NCBI RefSeq assembly: GCF_008831285.2
Contig: NC_045145.1
Location: 4,628,723 to 4,692,722 of the forward strand
Source: Nymphaea colorata
Taxonomy: Eukaryota > Streptophyta > Magnoliopsida > Nymphaeales > Nymphaeaceae
Reading direction: 5' to 3'
Length of the DNA stretch: 64,000 nt
Positions 22,960-34,075 of the stretch are shown here, one piece after another (within the stretch, counting starts at the first letter, position 1; the number at the start of each line of letters is the position of its first letter). A program made the translations under genes and the position numbers. A model generated the notes under the pieces. The model had not been told where the DNA came from, did no database searches, and saw nothing but the letters and a program-made list of their open reading frames with translations.

Positions 22960-23110
22960 TAGTGGCGCCAGGAGTTTGTTTTGTTGCAAGGGCCGAAATA
23001 TAGTTTCAAAATTTTAAGAAGAAGCTAATGTAGAATTTTTTATAATTTTTATATACATTAAACTAAAGTTTTTAAACTTTACATATAACATGTAGTTTCT
23101 AAACCGTTTG
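22960..23110. mobile_element. Dispersed repeat family B copy
   Basis: It contains GGGCCGAAATATAGTTTCAA, AATTTTAAGAAG, TATATACATTAAACTAAAG and TTTACATATAACATG. The same order of motifs is seen at 29,060, 49,000 and 50,165. It is AT-rich and non-coding. Confidence 0.55.
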
Positions 23111-23965
23111 ATGCATTTAGTAGATGCCATGGGCACATGAAGCTTTGACAACAAAATTACAAGAATATCATATACAGGAACTTGTTTAAAAAATAAATAA
23201 AATCATTACATGGTTTCTTCTCTTCTCTTCTCTTTCTAGGATTGTTTGTCAGCTAGAATAGGTACATATTGTTTCAAAATCTAGTCATAAAAATAACACA
23301 AACACTATGTTAGTGTACCTTAGACGCTTTTTGGCACTATTAACATATTGTTAATATTTAATGAATATGTCCCAAAATGTAGGGTAGGTTCATGTAACCA
23401 CATAACATAGTGTCTCACGAATAGATTCTGTTACTGATTCTAAACGGCTCCTTGTGATAGATTTATAGAACAAAAGATCCTTAATTTTTGGAATAGATTT
23501 ATGAAATACTAAAATTATATTCTTATTATCAAGCATTCCCTTAAGGAGCCTTTGGTAATTAAAAAATTAAAACAATGTTCCACAAATTCTAGTATTTCAT
23601 GAACTTGCCTCAATCTTTTAAACAAGTTCATAAAACATTATATTAAGTATTTCTGTTGCCAAATACTCCTTTAATATCCTATAAGGTCGGCCCTATTAAG
23701 TGACTGCAATTGCCAACACAGAAGAAGGGGACGGGCAAGCCGCAAATATTGATATGGAGAGTAATCAATGTATTGTAGCGATGGAATTTCAACCACATTT
23801 GTCCATCAATGCATGGTGGGATGGAGTTCCACACCACATTGCTCGGTTCATCATATATATTAAAGTTAATATATATAGAACTACTCACACCTGTCTAGCC
23901 AGATGGCTAAAATTTAAAAATCTGATAGTAAAAAAAGTCGTTAGACTAATCGGTTATGGCGTGGC

Positions 23966-24047
23966 AACAGTTTATGGTGATTTTTTTAACAATTATTTAT
24001 CATTCGAACAGTTTATGGTGATTTTTTTAACAATTATTTATCATTCG
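23966..24047. repeat. Perfect 41-bp tandem duplication
   Basis: Two identical adjacent units begin AACAGTTTATGGTGATTTTT and end TTATTTATCATTCG. Perfect identity implies a very recent event or an assembly artefact. Confidence 0.95.
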
Positions 24048-25678
24048 CTTAGCGATAAATTTTTAAATTTTAATCATCTAACAACTATCCACCACTCGGG
24101 TGGCATTAATATATATATATATATATAGGAAATGAGAATGACTATATTTTTAAGTTGTTCCCTCCATTTCTTGAGACCCATCAATCTTGAAAGCAAAATA
24201 GAAGAAGAAAGAGAGAGAAGCAAGTGAAATGGATGAAATAGTGAGAGAGAAAAGGGCATTTGGAAAAAAACTAGGCAAAAAGGGGAAATGTATATATTCT
24301 TACTTTTATGAGATGCAATCATTCGAGCCCATGTGGCTCACTGCATGACCTAATTGAATTGAATGGTAGGTGCAAGTTTGACCGCTCCAAGGTCTGGGGG
24401 GGGGGGCACGAACAATAGGTTAGGTCAGGTCTTTCATTTGACCAAGAAATCTTGAGCGCAGGTGCATTGGGTATTAGCTACGTTCGTCCATTATTATAAC
24501 TAGGCAGGCTTGATCTCGGGTTGACTGATGGGTGGACTTTGAGATGGTGCAGTAATTAGAGACTACCCACCAAAGGGTCAGGGTGAAAAATGGTAGCACA
24601 AAGAAATCAAATTAAAAGCATAAAAATAAGTGAAAAATAAAAATAAATGAAAATTTCAGTACTTTATATTATAACAATATACCAATATCATATGAACTGC
24701 TGTGACAAATACAAAGACAATTGAGAACAAAAGTAAGGATAAAACAATGAAAAAAGGCTAGTATTCGTATGTGATGAGAATGAATTATGAAAATTAATGA
24801 GGAAGTGAAAGTCTCTTTTAGAGAAGTTATTTATTTATAATTATATATATAAAGTTGCAGGAAATGGAGATTTTCGTATGAAAGCCATTCGAGTACTCAA
24901 CACCATCTTCCCAAAAGAAAGGATAAACTTCCAAAAACACATTTAAAGAATTCCCAACAGTAAAAATCATCTAACTTTCCGATATTGTTAAGAACACACT
25001 CAAGTCTTTTCATGGTTGGTGCAAAAGATTTCAAATTATTCTTGTCAAATTACTTATGAAAATAGCATGAAACTTTATCATTTTATGGTCTAAAGAATTA
25101 CATAAACTACCTAACATTGTTGATCCAATTAGGTTTCTGTTGGTTTTTAGATATCAATGAAAAGCTAAATTATTTGGACATAATATCTAATTATTTATTA
25201 ATATCAGTGGAAATATATAGACAAAAGATGTCAATCTAAACTGATCAAATTATTCACTCACAAGTATGAGAAGATATTTCTTTAGTTTCTCTTCCACCTA
25301 ACAAGCAAAGGTAAGTGCCAATGCGGTTGTGTGGTGAACAAAGGCTTTGACGGTAGGCTGACACAATTCAAATACAATCTGATTTCTACTATGTGAACTC
25401 TCCTTAGCTTGCCTTAAAAGTACCAACTTCAACTGGTAGGTGCAAAAATATGTGTATAGAGAATGACAGGAAAACTTATGTAAGAAGTGCTATCACTATT
25501 TATGATCAGAACTTTAAGAGGACACCATTGAGGTTTCAGGATTCTCTAACAATTTTCAACTGATTCTGCTGGTTCTAGACCTTGCATTCAAGTGCGACTG
25601 TGAGCTACAAAGGATTGGACATCTCGATGTCAATGAGACGCATGATTTGAGTACATATGCACCTAAAGGTCGTCTGTG

Positions 25679-25713
25679 TGCGTGTGTGTGTGTGTGTGTG
25701 TATATATATGTGT
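25679..25713. repeat. (GT)n(AT)n microsatellite
   Basis: It lies directly before the 5' end of the family C copy at 25,712. Confidence 0.9.
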
Positions 25714-26030
25714 AACCTGACACCTAGGTTAGGGACAAAAACTAGACCCTTTGATTTTGATAGTAAAAATTATTTAAAATAAAATGTAAATATCTGAATA
25801 TGTTTATAAAGACTATTTTGATATAAAACATGCTTTCATTCAAGTTGTTTTAATGAAAAATGTTGATTTTTTTATTATCATGTCATGGGGGGTGGTCATT
25901 TTTTCTTATTATAAAAACACCACTAAATTCTGACAAATGATCAACTTAGTATATGTTCTGCATCAACACATTCTTAAGATCATATCGATAAGGTTAGATT
26001 GCAAAAAGTACACTTTAAAAATCAAAATCA
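25712..26030 (+). mobile_element. Dispersed repeat family C, forward copy
   Basis: It opens with AACCTGACACCTAGGTTAGG and GACAAAAACTAGACCC, and continues through ATAAAACATGCTTTCATTCA, TATTATAAAAACACCACTAA and AATGATCAACTTAGTATATG to GATAAGGTTAGATTGCAAAA. A clearly homologous copy lies at 36,340-36,640. No ORF; non-autonomous. Confidence 0.7.
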
Positions 26031-26060
26031 AAGGGTTTGTATTTTATCTACTTTTTACCA

Positions 26061-26520
<460 letters not shown>

Positions 26521-26584
26521 TATATATATTATAAGATTAACGCTTTCTATTTTTCTCTCATTTCCATAGCTCCAATTAGTGTAA

Positions 26585-26593
26585 TCTCTCTCT

Positions 26594-26626
<33 letters not shown>

Positions 26627-26645
26627 ACATACACACACACACATA
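26585..26645. repeat. (CT)n(CA)n microsatellite
   Basis: An interrupted CT run followed by a CA run. Confidence 0.95.
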
Positions 26646-27232
26646 CTTCTAATTAGCTCTGAATCCATACCCAAAAATCTTTTGATATTACCAGATCTGA
26701 CAACGCTGCCCAGAAATGTGTCAGATAAGAAGCAGCGGAAAGCACATGTAAAGTTCATATTCTTATTGTTCTTTCATCCAGATAAAAGCCATCCGATTGT
26801 AAAGAATGAAAGATAAACTACATATATGTAAAACCAAATTGCATTCAACTTGTAAAATCAAAATGTAAGTATATATGCTAGAATTCTAATTAAAATAATG
26901 ATCTGAATATGGTGACAACAGATTCGTTAGATTAGTTCTCCTCTGATCTTGAGGGCAGGAGAATAGACAATCACAAAGATATTAGATCTTTGCATCTCCC
27001 TTGAGTTTGAAAATGGACTGAAACTCCTCTATATAACCTTTTGTCTCTCAGCTCTATGTTTCTCCCTTGGAATTGATATCTACACTGGGACTCAAACTCC
27101 TTGACAAAACTTTCCCTTTTCTGTTTAACAAACTGTTGCTAGGAAGACCCCACATTACTGTATCCGCCATGTATGAAATCGATGCAGGTGTTGAACACAG
27201 TCAACAAGCCAAACTCAACCTAAACCACTAAG

Positions 27233-27640
27233 GATGTCAACGGATTGGATTCGCATCGGATATTATACTTTATTGTATCCGTGTTTTCAGGCATCTATAT
27301 ACTAAGATTTTATTCATGTTTAAATTCAGATGAAGAAAAATCTGTACCATACCTGAATCCAAAATCTGAATTCATAACCCTAATCTGATCCAAATCCCAT
27401 TTTTAGATGAACATCTGAATGTGATCTCTTTAAACTGAATCCAAACCATCTATATCCGATTCAAGTATGAATCCGAATCCAGTCAATATTTACTTAAATC
27501 TAAATCCAATCGGATGTCACTTCTTATATCTGAATCTGATCTGACTTCTTAATGGGATGTTCAAACTTTTTTATATCTCTTTTTCTATGTAGTTGGGTTG
27601 GATACTGGATCTAAATTGGATTTATTGACATCCCTATAAA
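27233..27640. repeat. Dispersed repeat family D (GAATCCAATCGGAT-rich)
   Basis: Dense short variants of ATCCGAATCC and CAATCGGAT, for example GATGTCAACGGATTGGATTC at the left end and TTGGATTTATTGACATCCC at the right end. A second copy lies at 35,568-35,965. Both end with TTGACATC or its complement, so these may be the termini. Confidence 0.6.
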
Positions 27641-27904
27641 CCATGATAGTCCTTATTTTCGACCCAATCACATTCTGCACTGCCTAATGATTCTGAACCT
27701 CATATTTTGGACCCAAGTGAACTTATTTTTTGAATCCAAGTATTTCAATTGCTAATCCAAACTCGAGCCTGAGCCCACTTAGCTCGTGAGTAGACCTGAC
27801 CCCCTGAAACCAAACCTTTGAATCTTGCTTGAATTGCTTATGCATGAGAATTTGAAGAAGATGGATGGTCATATTTAACACTTAAACTTTGATCCACGAG
27901 TGAA

Positions 27905-28080
27905 GGCAGGTGTAGACACCGCGTGGGCAATTGCCTACACAGACCCACCCAAAAAAAAAATCAGTTTCATATTTGATATTTTGAGAATTTTCTTGATTTA
28001 CATATTGGTGCCCTTTAAAAATTTAAAGTTTATAACTAGTACCTCTTAACCAAAATGTTTTGGCTCCACTCCTACTCTGA
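27905..28080. mobile_element. Dispersed repeat family A copy
   Basis: The head is CGTGGGCAATTGCCTACACA followed by GACCCACCC. The tail is TTTAAAAATTTAAAGTTTAT then AACCAAAATGTTTTGGCTCC. It matches the copies at 14,862 and 46,990. Confidence 0.65.
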
Positions 28081-28369
28081 TCCAACGTATTAGTACATAA
28101 CTAATTTCTTAAGATATTTGTATCTTAACGCCAGTGAACATGCCTATAGCTTTGGGAAGTTTGGAGGGTTTATAAACCAGCGTTCTACTACCAAGTGCCC
28201 AAGTTCCAGGCTTTTCTAAGATGAAACTACTCGCAACTAGCAAATGGTAGATAGTTTACTCAAGATAATTATAATATTTTTTTAAATTTTATGATAATTG
28301 CTTTTGTGCAAAGAGATGCAACATAAGGAAAGTTCTTTTAAAGAGCTGAAATAGGGAGGGCCCTCTATC

Positions 28370-28560
28370 CAGTGGCGGAGCCACATGGTGACTGCTCACA
28401 CCAGCCTCACAAAATTTGCTTAATATATATATTAATGTTTTGATATATTCGATTGTTATACATATAAATGCCCCAAATAAATTAAAAGTATTGAATGAAT
28501 GTTATCACCAAAAAAATATTTTTGGCTCTCTAGTGCCTCTTTCTCTATGTCTCTCTTGGT
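28370..28560. mobile_element. Dispersed repeat family A copy, diverged
   Basis: The head is AGTGGCGGAGCCACATGG then CTGCTCACACCAGCCTC. The tail is AAAAAAATATTTTTGGCTCT. The palindromic core has decayed, but head GGCGGAGCC and tail GGCTC remain as opposed ends. Confidence 0.55.
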
Positions 28561-28839
28561 GATTGTGCATATCAGGATATGGATGGACCATGTCCAGCTC
28601 TTTAGATCTTAAGGATATCCTCTATCTACACCAGCTCATGAAAAAGTTTCATTGGATGGGCTCATAAATCATAATCATACTACGATGACTCAAAAATTAC
28701 ATACTATGCCGAAAATATCTGATGTAGCCTTATGACTCAAGTGCCCTTCAACAAAAAAAAAAAAAAATCCTAGTTCCGCCGCTCATCGAAGAGCTTTATT
28801 ACTACTAATCCACTTTTTGAAGGCGACTTTACTGATAAA

Positions 28840-29820
28840 AGGCTTGTCTTGTCTACATCATAATTATATCTTAGACCTGTTATGCTTAAAGCTCAGTCTG
28901 CGACGACATCTATAGCCAGCTCTACAAAGCTTTCAATTCATGAAAAGGACTCTAAGTTGTTGAATCCCACTCAACATCATGAAGTTGTTGATATTGGACA
29001 TCGATTCTATGGTACAAGGTTTGTTACCATATGTGATGCCACACCTAGGGGTGGAGATGGGAATTTTTTGTCTCAAAGACCAAACTATAGTTTTAAAATT
29101 TTAATAGGGGCCGAAATAGAAATTGTTAAATTTTTTATATATATTAAACTAAAAAATTTTAAATTTACATATAAATCTTTAAAGTTTTTAAAATCATCTG
29201 AATGGGGATTAAGGCCCCTGCCGGCCCTCTTTCCTCTGCCCCTAGGCCAATCAAGAGGATCCTTCATTACATCAAGCAATTACTTTCTTGTTTAGTAATC
29301 ATAGTTGCATTTTATCTCAGCTTTTATGGATGTTGATTGGCCTAGGGGGCAATAATGATAGAAAATCAACTAATTGTAAAAGAAAAAATTACATATAAAT
29401 TAAAAAAAAATCATGTATCTTATATAAAAATTTTAAAAAATGATATCAACCCCTTTCATGAAAAATTTGTGGCTCTACCTCGAAATATAGGTCACATGCA
29501 TGCTAATATTGCTGCAAGAGTTTTGTAACTTGCAATCTTTTTAGTTTTTAGTAAGCAAAGGACGCCTTCTTCAACTATGCTTTGCATCCGGTGCAATAAC
29601 AATGGTATGGCTTACTTACCTACTAATCCCATGTTTCATGGTTGGCCTAAGCACCTAGAAATTGATGCTCATTTTATCCAAGGACCATTTTCACTAGAAG
29701 TAGAAGCACATTCTAGGTGGGATTTCTCCACTCATGATCAAGAGGCTGGTTTTAAAACAAATGCATCATCCCTACAAGCTTTATCTGGATGGCTGCCCGA
29801 AGGGCATAATATAGTTAGTT
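28840..29820 (+). pseudogene. Broken Ty1-copia retrotransposon pol (end of RT and RNase H)
   Basis: From 28,882 one frame reads MLKAQSATTSIASSTKLSIH and ends in NPTQHHEVVDIG, the pattern at the C-terminal end of copia reverse transcriptase (LASSTKLSLHDG-like, then DPTEYR-like). From 29,577 another frame reads CNNNGMAYLPTNPMFHGWPK followed by HLEIDAHFIQ and FSTHDQ, the pattern of copia RNase H. A family B repeat separates the two parts. No LTR, integrase or protease was recognised, and frames are broken, so the element is inactive. Confidence 0.75.
29040..29260. mobile_element. Family B repeat nested in the copia relic
   Basis: It starts CTAGGGGTGGAGATGGG, contains AGGGGCCGAAATAGAAATTG and TATATATTAAACTAAAAAAT, and ends GGGATTAAGGCCCCTGCCGG and CTCTGCCCCTAGG. 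The CTAGGGG start and CCCCTAGG end are mutually inverted, and it interrupts the copia frame. Confidence 0.6.
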
Positions 29821-29829
29821 AATCGGATT

Positions 29830-30186
29830 GGTGGGCCGGTAAAAGTCTGCTTATCAGTTCTTTTCATATAGACGCTACTCTTTTGGACTACAAATGATAG
29901 ATACACAACAATATAATTAACTGGTGTATCACTTCTTACTCATGTCTCGAGGCAAACTTTGGATTGCAAAGGTGAGAAGAAAAGTGAAGGAGCTTCGGCC
30001 CTTTTGGAGTATCTTTCCCTTGAATACAAGGTTTTATAAATATGTAACTTTCACAACATCATTTACACATACGGCTGCAATCAGATCTACCAGAAAACTG
30101 AACATGACACCAGGAAAAACCATCACTCGGGGACTTGACGTTGCCTACTCACTTCGCCACACAACAAACAGAACTATTGGATTGCA
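29830..30186. other. Short intergenic stretch downstream of the PPR gene
   Basis: Presumed 3' UTR of the minus-strand PPR gene. The plus-strand open frame across 29,924-30,655 is antisense to that gene and is not treated as coding. Confidence 0.5.
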
Positions 30187-31707
30187 TCAACAAGAACTCA
30201 GAGGCACAGCTTCTATCCTCCTCCTCCTCCTCCTATCCCTGGTTGTCATTGTCTCTCCATACCTCACAAAAATATCAGCAAGATCATTCAAACCAACCTC
30301 CCTTAACCTCTTCCCAATCTCCTCAAACATTTCAATACCTTCCTCATCAGAAAACAGATACAGAAACTTATTGAAATCAAATCTTGGGACTTCAGTTCCC
30401 CTGTTTATCATCCTCTCCAGATACTTGCAGGCTTCCAAAGACTTTCCCTTCTTTACCAAACCACCAACAAAGACTGTGTCAAAATTGACAGAAGCATGTG
30501 GCCCTTTCCTCCCCTTCTTCCCCAGATGCCCTTGCAGAAGCATGATGTATGTGTGCATTGTGGGCTCACAGCCCCTTAATATCATTCTCCTAAACACCTC
30601 AGTGGCCTCCCCAGGCCTTTTCAGATTCACCAATGCCTTGATCATCCCATGGTAAACGCCAACATCAGGGTTCTCAACTCCTTCCAACATCTTGTACGCC
30701 TCCTTTACCCTCCCCTTGTTACCAAGCCCAAAAATCAGAGCAGCATAGATACAATTATCTGCAGCGATTCCTCTCTTATTCATTTCATCAAACATGTGGA
30801 ATGCCTGTTCAACCTTCTCCTGCTTACAGAACCAAGTGATCAAAATTCTGTAAGTTGAGAGACCCAAATCGGGTTTCTTCTCCCTCATTGACATGAACAG
30901 CTTCACAGCTTCAACGCCCTTGTTGTTCTTGAAGAAGGTCTCGATCATTTCATCGCAAGCTTCTACCTCCGGCACAAACCCCTCATCCACCATCACGTTC
31001 CAAATCTTAGAGGCCTGAACCAGATTCCCGGTTCTGCAAAACCCAACAATCAAGAACTTGTAGGTGACCTCAGAGGGTCTTATGCACTGCCTGAGCTTCT
31101 TAACAATCGTCCACGCCTCCTCCACAAGCCTAGCTCCACACAGCGACTCGACCACCCGGTTTAGCGTCTTCAGACTGTAAGGAAAATTGTTGGCGTCCAT
31201 CAAGTGGAATATCTCCACCGATTTTTTCATCTCCCTCGACGAAGCCAGAGATTTCACAGCAATTTGAAAGCTTCTGTCGTTAACCAGACCCTTGTGTGCC
31301 ATTTCCGTGATCGTTTCCCAGAGGAGATGGAAGGTTTTGGACTTGCCCAAGATGTCCACGATCTTGTTGTAGGTGGTGGTGGTATGGACGAACGATGGGT
31401 GGTGGGTCTGAGTGAATTTGAAGAATCTGAAGGGAGGCTTCCATGAGAAGAGGAACTTGTTGCAGACCTGGAGGAAGAACTCGTGGGTGAGGTCGAATTC
31501 GCATTTTTGGAGGTGAGAATGGAGATTGGCGTCCGGAGCGTCGCGTTGCTGATACAGGACCGTGCAGACGCGCAGGAGTTGCGAGGGGTCGATGCCATTG
31601 ACGGCTTGAGATTGGTCGCAGAGGGTTCTTCTGAGCACATGGTGAGGGCAGAGATGCAGGTGACGATGATGGTGGCGACGAGCTAACGTCGCGAGTCTCT
31701 GGAGCAT
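30187..31707 (-). CDS. Intronless pentatricopeptide repeat protein, At1g26500-like
   Basis: One uninterrupted minus-strand frame. An upstream in-frame Met at 31,776 would give 529 aa. I chose the Met at 31,707 (506 aa) because it opens MLQRLATLARRHHHRHLHLC, a basic, acid-free leader typical of mitochondrial import; At1g26500 is, as I recall, also about 505 aa. Tandem PPR units follow from about residue 110 to 430, for example TYKFLIVGFCRTGNLVQA, TYRILITWFCKQEKVEQA and IYAALIFGLGNKGRVKEA. Segments DPSQLLRVCTVLYQQ, FDLTHEFFLQVCN, MHTYIMLLQGHLGKKGRKGP and DLADIFVRYGETMTTRDRR match my memory of At1g26500 closely, including the C-terminus. PPR proteins of this P-type layout bind single-stranded organellar RNA; the target is unknown. 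It is divergent to the 14-3-3 gene, with a LINE relic between. Confidence 0.92.
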   Translation of the reverse strand: MLQRLATLARRHHHRHLHLCPHHVLRRTLCDQSQAVNGIDPSQLLRVCTVLYQQRDAPDANLHSHLQKCEFDLTHEFFLQVCNKFLFSWKPPFRFFKFTQTHHPSFVHTTTTYNKIVDILGKSKTFHLLWETITEMAHKGLVNDRSFQIAVKSLASSREMKKSVEIFHLMDANNFPYSLKTLNRVVESLCGARLVEEAWTIVKKLRQCIRPSEVTYKFLIVGFCRTGNLVQASKIWNVMVDEGFVPEVEACDEMIETFFKNNKGVEAVKLFMSMREKKPDLGLSTYRILITWFCKQEKVEQAFHMFDEMNKRGIAADNCIYAALIFGLGNKGRVKEAYKMLEGVENPDVGVYHGMIKALVNLKRPGEATEVFRRMILRGCEPTMHTYIMLLQGHLGKKGRKGPHASVNFDTVFVGGLVKKGKSLEACKYLERMINRGTEVPRFDFNKFLYLFSDEEGIEMFEEIGKRLREVGLNDLADIFVRYGETMTTRDRRRRRRIEAVPLSSC

Positions 31708-31776
31708 CCCACCCTGTGGCGCCTGTCCCGCAGAGTCTGGTGGCTGCTCGTTCACGTCAAACCAACAAAGCAACAT

Positions 31777-32199
31777 CTAGGCTCGGCTCGGACGGAGCTC
31801 GTTCGTCCGTCCGAGCCATTCTAACTGGGTTCGAATTTGTCCGTTCGAAGGGCGTAGTATTTGTGAGCTCGAACGGTGTAGCATGTTTGATCGAATTGAC
31901 ATGTTGATGAAATTAGCTCGATTCTCATGGACGTCATGTTTTAGGTGAATGATACATGGCGGCGCCAAACTAAAAGGACAAAAAATATGTCAATCTTCAA
32001 TGAATCAGATCCTATAACATCATCCTGTGTTACAAAATAACTAGAAAACAGTATATTATGCCAAGCTTCTTCAATGAATTGGGACCTGCATAAAGTAAAA
32101 AGCTTCAAAAATTCAATTCAATCAGGTTGGTTTTCATTTGGGCCCAACCCACCTCCGGAATGGATGATGGATCTCACCAATTCAAGGTAATTCTGGAAA
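31777..32199. other. Upstream region of the minus-strand PPR gene
   Basis: It starts with GCTCGGCTCGGACGGAGCTC and related G/C-rich repeats (family E-like vocabulary), then AT-rich sequence. No convincing TATA box or other gene was seen. Confidence 0.45.
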
Positions 32200-33034
32200 T
32201 CGCTTGCTCGATTGGGCACCGTCGATATTCAATAGAAAAAATGTGGGCAGCATGTCGAGAAGTTGGCAGAGCAGGCGGGTGAGAGTGGCTCCGCAGGGGA
32301 GAGTCAGGGCGTAGAGCATGCATGCTCAGGTAGAACAAGGCCCTCAGGCGGAGTCGAGTAGGATGGATCTGGAAGACTTGACGCCTAAGCGGCAGAGGGA
32401 AGGCCAGTCCTCGGGGAAGAAGGGGAGGTGCTGATGCAGCGAATGGAAGCTAATGCAGATAGATTCCTTGGCAAACTCGGGAGAAAGCACAAGTCTGTGG
32501 AAGCGAAGAAATGTTTCCTAAAGCACCATGAAGTCACCGTTTTCAGAAAAAGAGCAGGAGAAGTGAGGTATATGAGATACTGAGAGGGATCCCAGTAAAC
32601 CATAAGGACGCTTCTGATATGGAAGTTTTAATGCCAATGACTGGCCAGGGGATCGGGAGTGGCACTCCCGTCGATGCTGAGGACAATGACGCCGTTATGT
32701 TTGCTAGCGGAACTGCAGAAGTAGTGGACTGCCAGGGTTCCTGAAAAAGAAAATGGAAACAAGTTTGTATTCTGATTGACACTAAGCTTTCTCAAGTTAA
32801 CTTATAATAATGTGATGTGCAAGCTTGAGATAACTTTTCTCAATTGTAGTTGGCAGTCTTAATTTGATGATAATATTAGCCTCGAACTGTTAAACAGATC
32901 CTCTTCTTATCACAACGCCCTTTTGTTTCAGTCTCATTGCAGGCAGCTAAGACATGCTGGTTTTCAGATTTTGTAACCATTGGAATTCCTTTGAGGAGTG
33001 TGGCCTTATGGAAGAATGCATGGAGCATGCGGGT

Positions 33035-33160
33035 GCCAAAATCTATTGGAGACCTCTGAAATCTCTTAGCCACCAAAATCTATTGGAGACCTCTGAAATT
33101 TCTCACCTCCAACAGTGCATCTCTTGGCCACCAAAATCTATTGGAGACCTCTGAAAGGTG
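33035..33160. repeat. Three copies of a 30-bp segment within the LINE relic
   Basis: CCAAAATCTATTGGAGACCT followed by CTGAAA occurs at about 33,037, 33,068 and 33,131. The third is separated from the second by an extra 30-35 bases. It is a local duplication after LINE insertion. Confidence 0.9.
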
Positions 33161-33829
33161 AATGAATCAAATATCGTGAAGAGGAATGAGGGGGAACGCC
33201 ATCTTCACCATGAGCTCAGTCACCTGCTGGCCGTGGAAGAGAGCTATTGGAAGTAGAAATCCTATATCAAATGGCTCAAGGAAGGCGATTCCAATATGAA
33301 GTTTTTCCATGAATATGTGAAAGGGAAGAGAAGAAGAATAAGATTTCAAAGGTGAAGATAGGAGATAGGCTTGTGGAAGACCTGGTTCTTATTCAAGAGG
33401 AGTGTGCTCGGTTTTTTAATGACCTGCTCACGAAGAGGGGGGAAAGTGGTGCTCTGCCTTCCCCTCTTGTTGAGGGGCCATTAGTGTCAGTAGGTGAATG
33501 TGAGTCTTTGCTGCGCAGCATTGAGAATGATGAGATAGCTTGGGTTGTGCTGTTGGCTGACAGGGACTAGTTGCTGATCAATGATCATATTAGTATGGTC
33601 ATATGTGGTTTCTTCATTTCTAGGAGGATAGTGAAAAAAATTAACTGGACGCATATTGTATTAATTCTCAAAAAGACTGGTGAGATCAGCATATTTAATT
33701 TTTTGGCCTATTTCTTTTGTGCAATATTATTTACAAATTCATTAGTAGGATCATTGTTAAGCACATGAGACATATTCTCTCTAGAATTATTTTTGAGAAT
33801 CAGAATGTGTCGCTCTCTCTTGTCATTGT

Positions 33830-34075
33830 GTTTAGGATAGTTTTTTGTGTCAGATATTGAAGAAAGATGACAATCACAGATAAACAAGAGTTAACGTGGT
33901 TCGGCTATTGCTGCCTACATCCACGGACGAACGAAACCAGACCTTTTCTTTTTCATTCTTTTTTGTTTTCTTGATGGTTCACCTTACAGACATACAATGG
34001 AGGGAACTGATGGGAACAAAGGAAATAAACAACGAAAAGGAAAAACTTCTGCATTCCTCTTGCTGCAGACTAGCC
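33830..34075. other. Insertion interrupting the LINE reverse transcriptase
   Basis: The RT reading breaks after the ENQNVS-like segment and resumes at NILLARDIVHDL. The intervening DNA includes GAGTTAACGTGGTTCGGC and GCCTACATCCACGGACG, motifs I associate with dispersed plant repeats. It is non-coding and its borders are approximate. Confidence 0.45.

Noticed and set aside
29924-30655. Open frame of 243 codons on the plus strand
   Set aside because: It is antisense to the minus-strand PPR gene, whose frame is longer and has family motifs throughout.
32385-33154. LINE endonuclease domain
   Set aside because: I looked for the expected endonuclease motifs before the RT and could not read any with confidence, so only the RT-side assignment is claimed.
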